DNA from: Candidatus Nitrosopolaris wilkensis | GTDB taxonomy: Archaea; Thermoproteota; Nitrososphaeria; Nitrososphaerales; Nitrososphaeraceae | Direction: 5' to 3' | DNA: 33,646 bases | Assembly (NCBI GenBank): GCA_003176995.1 | Contig: QHBN01000105.1 | Span: forward strand, 1 to 33,646 | Part shown: in pieces, positions 8,736-17,608 of the stretch | Numbering within the stretch: the first letter of the stretch is position 1 | Layout of the letters: each line of letters opens with the position of its first letter | Program-made: the position numbers and the translations under genes | Notes under the pieces: generated by a model | What the model saw: only the letters and a program-made list of their open reading frames with translations | What the model was told of the DNA's origin: nothing | The model's database searches: none

Positions 8736-9488
8736 ATGTCGTCAGAAAAACCGACCAATCTCTCAAAACAAAATAATAAAGCGTACAGTGTCAAGGAGTA
8801 CAAACCACGCACGTACGACGAGCTTTCACAAGAGTTTCAAGAGCTTTTTCCTACATACGTAAAAGCGGTCGAATTAGTCCCTCAGATGTATAATAGGCTG
8901 ACCCTTATTGACGGATTCACACACAAACAAGCTTTCTCAAAGATTCGAGATGACCACTGCCATCTATTCGGCTTCAACGAAAGAAACATTCGAAGATATC
9001 TACCGGAAGATAACCCTAAGGTTCCAAGAAGAGTTAGGACATCATGGCCTAAAAATAGTATTACTGAAATTCAGCCAGGTCCATATTTTAGTAATACTCA
9101 ACATGAAAATCATCTGAATCAAAACGTCACCGATGATGTCCTTGAAGATCAATTAACGGGAACGAAACTGGGTGAACAAGAACATAAACGAAGTGATGAC
9201 AAAACATCATGTTCTCTCACGTTAGAACAAGTAGAGTCCGCTACGGAGAAAAAGCTGCAACCACGTGAATGTCAGACTCGTGATAGGTATGAACTTGTAG
9301 ATTTTGAATTCAATCTAGAATGGGATTCTGTGGCTGACTATATGAATGAGTTGTACAAGTCGGAAAATACTCTAGAAATCTGGTTTAACGGAGAATTAGA
9401 TAAAAGAACAGGGAAGGTTATTGCCGCAGATACAGGTAGAAAAGAAGATCGTAACCGTACCTCTGAAGAAGGTCATTCAATTGAATGA
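8736..9488 (+). CDS. Conserved-looking hypothetical protein of the element
   Basis: 250 residues. The N-terminal 110 residues form an ordered unit (DELSQEFQELFPTYVKAVEL, then LFGFNERNIRRYLPEDNP and VPRRVRTSWPK), reminiscent of thaumarchaeal proteins with a NIRRxLPxxNP motif; these may bind DNA, but I know no defined function. Residues 115-190 are polar and probably disordered. The C-terminal part (DRYELVDFEFNLEWDSV) is acidic. The end overlaps the next gene. Confidence 0.65.
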   Translation: MSSEKPTNLSKQNNKAYSVKEYKPRTYDELSQEFQELFPTYVKAVELVPQMYNRLTLIDGFTHKQAFSKIRDDHCHLFGFNERNIRRYLPEDNPKVPRRVRTSWPKNSITEIQPGPYFSNTQHENHLNQNVTDDVLEDQLTGTKLGEQEHKRSDDKTSCSLTLEQVESATEKKLQPRECQTRDRYELVDFEFNLEWDSVADYMNELYKSENTLEIWFNGELDKRTGKVIAADTGRKEDRNRTSEEGHSIE

Positions 9489-10608
9489 TAACACTGTCCT
9501 CCACAATACACCACTAGCTACTTCCGAGAATACACCACTAGCATTAGGAACACAGGAGGATGGTCGCAAGCGTCGATACACTGATGTGCGGCGAATAATA
9601 GAATTGTCGATTCATACATTTAGAGATAATGGAAATGGTATAACTTTTGCAAATCTAATCGAAGGAGGAGTGGCCAAACACAAGAAACAAGCTCAAGAGA
9701 CCCTGAAACATTATCTTCAGAACGGCACTATCTTCACATTAAGGAAATGTAGACCACAGGAATACTATGCTACTGCCATTAAATCCGAAGTAATGGCAAA
9801 GCACCTATCAAAGAATACACAAGTAGACCCCACAGGGGTTAACCACTTTTCCACCCCACCTAATTCTGACAATGTGGAATCATTGACTATTCAAACGATC
9901 GAAGGCTACGTATTACCTTTACTTTCGTCCGCACCTCTTCATATCCATAATATACACTTCAAGTTCAAAATTACTCCAGAATGTTATAATGAACTAAGAC
10001 TACCCGCAATCCCACGGAATAATGGAAAGCGTCATGTTGAAATCATTGGAAAGACGCACATAACTTACACATTTTATCCCAGCGGTACTGTAAACGTCGA
10101 AGTACGGTGCAGCAATAATCCCTTTAGACTTGGGGACGAAATAGACCGAACCAGATTACATGTATTTCTAGGACAGCTCCGTGACAGAATGATAACCTTC
10201 CTGGTGGATAGACATGAGAGAATAGTTCCGGATATAATGGAGTGGAATCTAACAGAATGCGATATCAATAAGGATATCAAAGTTAGCGATTGGCTACATT
10301 TCACAGGAATCCACATCGAGGTAAAGCACCTTGACCATCTCTTCAGTGTCTACATCAAGTCAATGGGTGCCGATACTGCATGCAGAGTAGAGGAAAGAAT
10401 GCATCCACACAAATCTGCTATAGAGGTCATAACTGATGTCTTTAATCCTGTAGAACGAATCGAACATAAAATTGCAGAGATTCACAGTATGATTAGTCGT
10501 ATCACAGAAACTAGTACGCCACAACAACAGGAAAATCGCAATTCCATAACTAAACAAAATGAGAACACTTCAATGAAATTTGGGGGAATTAACGAAGATG
10601 TCGCATAG
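9481..10608 (+). CDS. Hypothetical protein with predicted N-terminal winged helix
   Basis: About 375 residues if TTG 9481 is used, which overlaps the previous stop by 8 bases; an in-frame TTG at 9421 would add 20 residues. No ATG occurs before about residue 105, so a TTG start seems necessary. After a Thr/Asn-rich leader, residues around 30-100 (RRIIELSIHTF, then GITFANLI, then LKHYLQNGTIFTLRK) look like a winged helix. The rest contains an alpha/beta domain with IEGYVLPLL, YPSGTVNVEV and VSDWLHFTGIHIEV, and a C-terminal helix (NPVERIEHKIAEIHSMISR). Proteins like this recur in Nitrososphaera-type genomes, but I cannot name a function. Confidence 0.65.
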   Translation: MNDNTVLHNTPLATSENTPLALGTQEDGRKRRYTDVRRIIELSIHTFRDNGNGITFANLIEGGVAKHKKQAQETLKHYLQNGTIFTLRKCRPQEYYATAIKSEVMAKHLSKNTQVDPTGVNHFSTPPNSDNVESLTIQTIEGYVLPLLSSAPLHIHNIHFKFKITPECYNELRLPAIPRNNGKRHVEIIGKTHITYTFYPSGTVNVEVRCSNNPFRLGDEIDRTRLHVFLGQLRDRMITFLVDRHERIVPDIMEWNLTECDINKDIKVSDWLHFTGIHIEVKHLDHLFSVYIKSMGADTACRVEERMHPHKSAIEVITDVFNPVERIEHKIAEIHSMISRITETSTPQQQENRNSITKQNENTSMKFGGINEDVA

Positions 10609-10927
10609 AAAGAGGACATTTTTCCCTCGAAATCTCAAACATGACCCTGATCATGTCCTGGATGGAATGTTGGTCTTAGAATGTTTCTTTTGTGGCAGAT
10701 ACAAGACGCCGATAGAGTTCGATATGAAAAATCACCTATTAGAGCTACATAAAGGGAAATTAATTAGTGCTCTACCTATTAGAGGCAAGGGCTTTGACAT
10801 TGACTATAGAATAGAGTTTGCCGTTGACATAATGAAGCGAAAAAAACCTATCGAATTTTATGATCACAGAGCTACACAACAGGAACTCGAGAAAAATGGC
10901 CTTGATAGCACTAAAACAGGATCATAA
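10598..10927 (+). CDS. C2H2-like zinc-finger protein
   Basis: 109 residues from ATG 10598, which overlaps the upstream stop by 11 bases; a TTG at 10580 is the alternative. The motif CFFCGRYKT followed by NHLLELH gives C-x2-C ... H-x4-H, a classical zinc finger that could bind DNA or protein. The remainder (IRGKGFDIDYRIEFAVDIM) is short and charged. It sits directly before the topoisomerase and is probably cotranscribed with it. Role unknown. Confidence 0.65.
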   Translation: MSHRKRTFFPRNLKHDPDHVLDGMLVLECFFCGRYKTPIEFDMKNHLLELHKGKLISALPIRGKGFDIDYRIEFAVDIMKRKKPIEFYDHRATQQELEKNGLDSTKTGS

Positions 10928-11009
10928 TAACAATAGCTCACAGTGTGTAAGGGGGGGTCAAAAATCAAGATGACAATTATCAGCATGCTGACAAAGTAGG
11001 TGCCAAAAT

Positions 11010-14000
11010 TTGAGCCCCTTCTCCTCGACCTATAATGAGGTATTTTCTGCACACCTCAGCCGAATGGATTACATTACCTCGGATGGGATTCAAAATAGGA
11101 CTAAGGCCAATCCAAATGAATACTTTTCATTCACGACCAAAGAACTTGTAGACAATACCTTAGATTATCTAGAGTTACCAAAAAATAAGAAGAAATGGAA
11201 TAACCAACAACAATACTCACCAATAGTTAAGGTAATTATCTCGGTAGATACTGAGAAAGGTTATGTAAAGCTAGCTGTCTCAAATACAAACTACAACGAT
11301 GATGGGGCCGAAACCTTTAGTCTACAGAAACTATCCAATATTTTCAATTTTGATCAAATGTATAGCAGCAAACGAAATCAACGAAAGATTATACGCGGTG
11401 GCTAGGTGATGCACTAAAAGAAGCCTCTGCAATGCCATACTCCTTAGCTTTGGAAAAATATCAGATTGTGGATTGGTACGAGCCATTGATATTGATTGAT
11501 CCGATATCCAGGAAAAAATATCTTATCAGGTTGAAAATCGACAAGGCTGCTCAAAATATCAGAACAGAAATTGAGACAGTAGAACTTCCTCAAACGGTAT
11601 CAGCATCGTCATCGGCATTACCAAAAATGACAGAAGTAGAAATACATTTTCCATTGCCGAGTAGAGATTTGAGAGAAGGAGAGGAATATAATAATGTAAT
11701 AAAGGGTATATCAGAAACAATTGAACAGCTCAAGCACACTGCGATATTTAACACACACGTAACATTTCAAATTACTGTCCATCTTTCTTATGATGATGAT
11801 AAAGTACTGGAATTTCCTGCAATCCAGCCCCTGAATAAAAAATGGAACAATTTGCCAAGCATTCACTATTATGATTACAAGGCGTTTGAAAATCTAATCT
11901 ATACATTAGACCATAATGGTGATGGTACTGATTCGCAGGTTCTGCTTTATGACATAATGCGCAGCCTGTTCAAGGAGGCCACCAACATGAGAAGGGATCT
12001 AATGCCTTGTCAAACAGTAGCAGAACTAAAAAAAGATGTGTGCAAGATACATGCCCTGTTTACAGAGTTGAAGAAAATTGCTCATTCTAGTGCATTTCAT
12101 GATGTTGCCAACTTTGAGCTACCATTCGATACAAAGCCTAGTGCTAGAAAGTTCGCGTTAGCGAAGAGGATTGAGCAAGGGTATGATCACAAGTATCAAG
12201 TCCAAGACATCAAGTACCTGAATCATATTGATAGAATTGATCATGGCAGCTATACGATGGAAAACTACGATAATACATATAGTTATCCAGTGTTCTTTGA
12301 AATCACAATCGCAACAGTAAAGACATTTGACATCAAAAACAACTTCGGCCGGAAGCTCATAAAATCAGTTAACAATTCAGCCAGGTTTAGCAGTGCTGCA
12401 TTTGAAGGCGATTATGCGGATACATTTAGATGGATGGATGACAAGGAACAAAAAACACTTCTCTCAACTGAGAGTCAAACCGAAATTGCCAATATAAGAT
12501 TCGAACAAGCATCTGGTGTTGACGAGATGTTAACCAAAATGGGATATTTGAAGTATAGTAAATCAAATTATGCTGGCAAAACAATTGTAACAAAAAAACA
12601 TAACAGCATCATCCTAATCAACCTTGTAAGCCCAATCATAAAATACGAAAATTATGGCAAGTCAAGTTTCGAGTTAGATCCATTTGAAAACATCATTGCT
12701 GACACGATTTACGCGTTGTGTAAAAAAGATAAGAATTCACGCAACAAGATTTCTCAATCATTATATGACAAACAAAAGAAGAATAATATTAATGGAATTG
12801 GCATAATCAAACAGTTCACACGTGATATGCTACGTGAAAGGTTGAAAGAGATACGTCTAGACCCAACAATTGTAAGAACTTATCCTTGGACTGTCAGGGG
12901 AATTTCATACCTTGTCAAAGATCGCCTCATAAAAGCCGGTCGAGAGGAAGAAACAATCGACCAGGATACAATTTCAGGATATGTCAAGGATATAGTTGAA
13001 AATGAAATGCACCTTAAGCGTAAAGCTCTAGGTATCTATGCTGCACAAAGAGCCCAATTATATTTTGATGGAGAAACGCATCCAGTAACAGCTGATGACA
13101 TTGAAAAGCTGGCTGATTATGGAACAGACCTAATCATAATAGAAAAAGAGGACATTGCACTGTCGCTAACTTACTATGCTGATGAGGCAGGCTTTGCGAT
13201 TTTAAACACTCGCGGCTTCTTGGTAGAATATGCAGAGACATTATCGAAATTGGCACATGAAAAAGGCTGCAACGTCGTTATCCTCACAGATTTTGATGTC
13301 TATGGTCTTAGGATCGTGTTTGAGCAAGTACCCTGGATTCCACGTATTGGCATAGACTTTGAAACTCTGAAATACTTTGGCCTCTCAAGGACAGATCCCA
13401 CAATCCAGAATAAATTAAGTCAGTCGGATCTCAAAGAGGCAGCATACAAGAGATTAAGAAGAATTTTTGATGAGCACGCAGGTGTAGTACTTGATAATTT
13501 TTGCAATGCACATGGATGGCCAAAGCAATTAACAATAGATGATAATCTTGCTGTATACGGTCCATTACTTTCAGAAATAGCAGAGTACCTTCGTAGTAAC
13601 AGAATTGAGTTAAACGCAATACTTGCAAAAGTAAGACCTGAAAAGTTCTGGAAATACATTCAGGACAAAGTATATGCTTTACACAGAACTCGAAATTATA
13701 ATAGGGCGATTGCAAGACCTCTAGCTGACGCTTTGGATCCAGAAATTGTAATTGAGTTTAAAGAATTATTTGCACAGTTAAAAACACTAATCACAGATAA
13801 GGGATATAACAAATTTGAATCTGAATTCCAAAAAGTGGATGGATTCATTGATGTTCCAAAAAGGAGACAAGAGATCAAAGATAAACTCATGCAAATAGTA
13901 GCCGATAACAAGATAGTGAAACAAGTAATCAAAAAGATTAGCAGTGAGATAAACACTATTTTGAAAGAAGCACTAGATAATTACCGCCACCACTATCATT

Positions 14001-14014
14001 CCTCATCTCGTTAA
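11010..14014 (+). pseudogene. Fused type IIB topoisomerase (Topo VIII-like), frame broken at GHKL G2 loop
   Basis: Two frames join into one protein of about 1,000 residues. The first (TTG 11010-11405, 131 residues) is the GHKL ATPase start: DYITSDGIQ, N-box KELVDNTLDYLE (E45, N49), then KIIRGG. The second reads LGDALKEASAMPYSLALEKYQ from 11402, which completes the G2 box GGLGDALKE; a single base is missing at about 11400. After the transducer region comes a Topo VI-A/Spo11 part: TVRGISYLVKDRL with the probable catalytic Tyr (493 from the ATG at 11432) and a Toprim fold with IIIEKEDIA (E571) and ILTDFDVYG (D620, D622). One-chain fusion of B and A parts is the hallmark of topoisomerase VIII, described from plasmids and integrated elements. 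The G1 region (SNTNYNDDG) is degenerate. As it stands the ATPase is truncated, unless recoding occurs or the missing base is an error. Confidence 0.8.
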
Positions 14015-14146
14015 CACAATACTGACGAATCCAAGACTTGTCAATAAAAAAGTGAGAAAGGACTTACAGTACGAAAACTATGGGGGAGAGCAATAGTTCT
14101 GCTTCATATGGCCCAATAAGCACACACAAACACAAACGATATACTA

Positions 14147-14365
14147 TTGCTTGATACAACTCGAAATCTTGTCAACATTAAAAGATTATCTTACAGCGAA
14201 GCATTTGCTAGCATCAAGGACCGGCTTGACAGATGCAGCTCCATCAAGCCATTAGCATCTAGAGAAGACCGACTAGTCAAGGCTAACTGCTGCAATCATG
14301 GTCGGCTATCTCCCAACGCGTTTCAATCGATTGAAAACAGACTATACGCAAAGCCGCTACAATAA
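14147..14365 (+). CDS. Short hypothetical protein with a repeated helix motif
   Basis: 72 residues from TTG 14147. It contains LSYSEAFASIKDRLDRC and, near the end, LSPNAFQSIENRLYA, two versions of an S-x3-F-x-S-I-x-x-R-L motif. The peptide at 14434 has a third version. No function is known to me; no clear ribosome-binding site precedes it. It lies 130 bases after the topoisomerase. Confidence 0.35.
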   Translation: MLDTTRNLVNIKRLSYSEAFASIKDRLDRCSSIKPLASREDRLVKANCCNHGRLSPNAFQSIENRLYAKPLQ

Positions 14366-14370
14366 CTTAG

Positions 14371-14390
14371 ATTATAATGTATTATAATGT
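14371..14390. repeat. Tandem 10-bp repeat
   Basis: ATTATAATGT occurs twice in direct succession, followed by a partial AATAAT. It may be simple AT-rich slippage or overlap a promoter for the peptide at 14434. Confidence 0.7.
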
Positions 14391-14433
14391 AATAATAGCG
14401 ACCAGAAAAACCAAACTTGAACAGCGGTTGATA

Positions 14434-14541
14434 ATGAAGATTCCTCTAGACAGACAAGCGTCTTCATACAACGAGATTTTTGAGACACTTCGGAAGAGGT
14501 TTGAGCGATATCTGAGTTACATAAGGAAAATCGAAATGTGA
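14434..14541 (+). CDS. 35-residue peptide with the same helix motif
   Basis: ATG start, with SSYNEIFETLRKRFERY in the middle: the same S-x3-F-x-[ST]-[IL]-x-x-R motif as the preceding ORF. The shared motif is the only reason to think it is real. Between 14542 and 14909 I see no further gene. Confidence 0.3.
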   Translation: MKIPLDRQASSYNEIFETLRKRFERYLSYIRKIEM

Positions 14542-14882
14542 CAAGGAGGAAGGCGAAAAGGCCTAAAATGAGCGTGGCACAAGGCCCAATATGATCCCTA
14601 TCTGTGACAAATTGAAGGATGTGAGTAGGTAGTTGTTTGATAATCGAAGCTTAATCTCCACGAACTGGATCTCGTTATCTATCTTTTGACTTCTATTTAG
14701 ACGCTAGGTTGATAAAGATTGGTATATAGGAAAGCGAAGCATTTGATGGTCGTATGTTCATATTCTGCCTACGTTCAAAACGCCAAGCCGTTGATTGTCT
14801 TAGTCTTTCTTTATCTTTTCTGTTAATAGGCCTGTTTGTATATGATACAACAAAAACTAATGGATATATCCAATAACAGAGA

Positions 14883-14890
14883 GTATATAA
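14883..14890 (+). promoter_or_regulatory. TATA box of the AbiE-like pair
   Basis: GTATATAA lies about 24 bases before ATG 14910, so the transcript should begin at or very near the start codon (leaderless), as is common in these archaea. Confidence 0.6.
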
Positions 14891-14909
14891 AGAAAATGGA
14901 TACCTCGGC

Positions 14910-15516
14910 ATGTTAGAAGAAAGACGAAGCGTTATAAAGCAACGGATCATTAGAACACTACTTAACAATCCTGAAGGTAACCTATCAAAATACAGATTAG
15001 CACAGCTATCTCAATCTAAATTCTCGAGCGTTCACAGAGTGCTTAAGCAACTAGAAACAAAGGGTCTAATAGAACAAACTAGGGTAAAAGACTTCAAGCA
15101 ACTGATTATTATATGGCAGAAATGGCAAGTAAAACCTCATAGAAGCGAATACGTAATAAAGAATCCAATCGAAATACTAAGGAGTACGGATCTTCAGTAC
15201 GCATTAACGACCTATCAAGCCGAGAACACAGTTCAGAACTACTTATTTCCGTCCAGAACAGACTTCTACATAAGCCCAGAAGATAGAATACTCTGGCATA
15301 AAATGTTTTCAAGTGAGGGTTTAGTAGGCAAAGGTAATACGAGAATTCTTATAGGAGACAAGCATGTTTTTTTATCGGACATTCTCTCTCAATGGATTAA
15401 TGATTGTTTCTATTCCTCAGCTTATATTAGATTTATATAACGAAGGCGGGGCTTGTGTCGAAGCTGCAGATAATTTGTTAAATAAAGTGTTAACAAATGC
15501 TTTACCAGAAATATGA
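14910..15516 (+). pseudogene. Winged-helix AbiEi-like antitoxin/regulator, frameshifted
   Basis: Residues 1-60 form a winged helix (RIIRTLLNNPEGNLSKYRLA, then SSVHRVLKQLETKGLIEQT). The open frame runs out at 15440, but the +1 frame after a run of seven T (15367-15373) continues as YRTFSLNGLMIVSIPQLILD, then GGACVEAADNLL, and stops at 15516. PQLILDL...GGxCVEAA is what proteins of this family carry, so one extra T in the run explains the break. The repaired stop overlaps the nucleotidyltransferase start (15497) by 20 bases, which supports the repaired reading and suggests translational coupling. By position and domains it is the regulator half of an AbiE-like pair; that role is inferred. Confidence 0.7.
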
Positions 15517-16290
15517 AACTGACATTTCACAGGAAAACCTCTGTAAGGTATTTTCAAAAGTTCCAGAACCTTTATGTCTTCTAGGCGGGTGGGCAGTATA
15601 TTTAACTGTCAATGATAGTTTCAAGGAGTGTATATTCATGATTATCATGGATCGAAAGATATCGATATCGGATTCCATGTAGAAACAAACGATTTAACAG
15701 GATTATCGGAAGAGTCACCTTTTATCAAAGCAATAAACTCTCTGGAAGCAAACGGATTTGTACCGATTTCGCAAAGGTTCGTGAAATTTTATCATACCGA
15801 AACGAGGACAGAGCTTACCGAACAGGAGAGCAAACGGTTAGCACAACCTTTTATTTTTAACCTTTATGTCGATCCAATAGTAGACCACATCCCTGCAAAT
15901 GTAATGGAGTTGCTAGGTTTTGTTCCGATCGATGAACCTTTGCTATCAGCAGTATTTCAGAGTAAAAAATATACCATAATAAACGCATTCGGGACCAAAT
16001 TAATGCTACCATGTCCAGAGGTACTGTTGGCCACAAAAATCAATGCCCTTCACAACCGAACAAAGGATCATAAGAAAATTAAAGATATTTGCGACATATA
16101 CGCGCTTGTATGGCATTCAAAGATAGGCCATAAAGAGCTACATCGGAAATTGTCTACTTTACTTGATGTAGAACATACTGTTGGAATATTGTCAAAAATC
16201 AATGGAGATGATTATGAGGAAGCGGCAAACGCTTTAGGGATAGGCACATTGGAATTTTCAAACGTCATTAAGAGTTTTACACATATCTAA
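15497..16290 (+). pseudogene. AbiEii-like nucleotidyltransferase, frameshifted
   Basis: The first frame (ATG 15497) has LCLLGGWAVYLTVNDSFKE, the GG-containing first motif of a nucleotidyltransferase. The rest is in another frame from about 15628: YIHDYHGSKDIDIGFHVE with the catalytic D-x-D, then MLPCPEVLLATKINAL and KKIKDICDIYALVW, typical of the AbiEii toxin superfamily. Restoring one base near 15628 gives a 265-residue protein of normal layout. Such enzymes transfer nucleotides, in studied cases to tRNA or proteins, and are kept in check by the partner gene. Here both partners appear interrupted, so the pair may be dead, or the reading may contain errors. Confidence 0.75.
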
Positions 16291-16336
16291 TACTTTTCAA
16301 AAATCGGTTTGTCATAGAGTCGAGTCTTCGACGCAG

Positions 16337-16579
16337 ATGGATAAGCTAACACAGCACCTAGGCAAATGGGGCTGCAAATACTACATAATAAAGTTAGCAC
16401 TATCTAATTGGATTCGGCATCTCGCAACAGACTTTCTGGCAAATTATCAGACCCCATTAAGAATAGTATCAATAGCTGTACTCTTATGGGCACTATATTC
16501 AGGACATTATAAGATTACAAAGCCCTGCGTTTTTAATAGCCACCCAAATAACAAAAGGCAAACAAAGCAACAACAGTAA
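16337..16579 (+). CDS. Hypothetical short membrane protein
   Basis: 80 residues with one hydrophobic stretch (LRIVSIAVLLWALYSG, about 41-56) and a polar Gln/Lys-rich tail. No motif is recognised and no clear ribosome-binding site is seen; the ATG choice is the first available. It could be chance. Confidence 0.3.
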   Translation: MDKLTQHLGKWGCKYYIIKLALSNWIRHLATDFLANYQTPLRIVSIAVLLWALYSGHYKITKPCVFNSHPNNKRQTKQQQ

Positions 16580-16604
16580 CAAGAAAAACACTTCAAGACT
16601 CGGT

Positions 16605-16769
16605 ATGAAGAGATTTGAACCAGACATCGACTCTGAGATAATTATAGGATCAGGCCCCGAAGGACCTACAGCGACCATATATGAATCACGTGCCAAGCTT
16701 GAATCATTGATAATTCCTAGCACTCTTCTGACAAATGGATCTATGCCATTAAGTAGTTTAAAATACTGA
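16605..16769 (+). pseudogene. Thioredoxin reductase N-terminal remnant
   Basis: The 54 codons from ATG 16605 contain EIIIGSGPEGPTATIYESRA, which matches the FAD-binding start of thioredoxin reductases (IIIGSGPAGxTAAIYASRA) with three substitutions, followed by KLESLII where the family has KxxPLxI. The frame then departs and stops at 16769. The catalytic CxxC and the NADPH domain are missing, so this is a fragment of about one sixth of the usual gene. Confidence 0.65.
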
Positions 16770-16926
16770 GAGCTAGATTCCTTTAATTTATTTTATCCAA
16801 ATTTGATCCAGATCTGACTGGTGGTATAGAATATTTATCTTATATTGTGTCTCATTTTCCGTATTCTTCAATTTGGAGGTAATATGGAAATAATGAACCA
16901 AAGATCTAGCAATTCATATATCTTAA

Positions 16927-17454
16927 ATGAAACTATATGTATTAATGACTAACCATGTACAACAGAAAGAAAGTACGCTCAAGATCATATTTTCATCACT
17001 AATTGCAATCTCTTTATTAGTGTCTGTGACTGAATTCTCACAGAATGTAGTTTTCGCAGCTGTAAAAGCTAACAGTACTAATATGATGATAACAGACACA
17101 GATACTAAAATGATGATGAACGGATTTAGTGGAATGTCGTTAAACAATAAAACCGGCACTATGACCATGAACAATGCTCAAAACGGGATGATGTTAATGG
17201 TTAACAACAAAACGGGTGTAATGGTTATGATGAATCCTGCAAATGATACAATCGCTAAGAAGACTGACATCATTATGAAGACCGACCGTAGCACTGGTAT
17301 TACGATGATAATCGACAAGAAGACTGGGATGATTCTAGATCCTCAAACTGATAAGATGTTAAGCTCTGAAGCTGGTAAGATGGCGATACAGAACGAGAGT
17401 GGAATGATGATGCGTGGTGTCATGCCTATGAAACCCATGATGAAATTACACTAG
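16927..17454 (+). CDS. Secreted methionine-rich protein
   Basis: 175 residues. An N-terminal signal peptide (hydrophobic 19-35, cleavage near VVFA-A, about 44) shows export; a start at 16945 (MTNH) is also possible. The mature part has about 26 Met in 130 residues, many as MM or MxM, with repeated turns NNKTGTM, NNKTGVM, RSTGITM and DKKTGMI roughly 10-30 residues apart. Clustered Met in exported proteins is often a Cu(I)/Ag(I) ligand, and copper is central to ammonia oxidation, so metal binding is a reasonable inference but unproven. No Cys or conserved enzyme motif. Confidence 0.65.
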   Translation: MKLYVLMTNHVQQKESTLKIIFSSLIAISLLVSVTEFSQNVVFAAVKANSTNMMITDTDTKMMMNGFSGMSLNNKTGTMTMNNAQNGMMLMVNNKTGVMVMMNPANDTIAKKTDIIMKTDRSTGITMIIDKKTGMILDPQTDKMLSSEAGKMAIQNESGMMMRGVMPMKPMMKLH

Positions 17455-17608
17455 CTTAAGGGTTATTTTACCGGGTATTCCTTTACAAGTCAATTAACAT
17501 TGTCCTAGTTTGTATGTAATTTATACGTGCGAAGGCCAGCGAAAGATCTGAACAACCACTGCTAGTTAAACTGATAGTTAAACAATTCTTACGAAGAGCT
17601 GTGATTAT

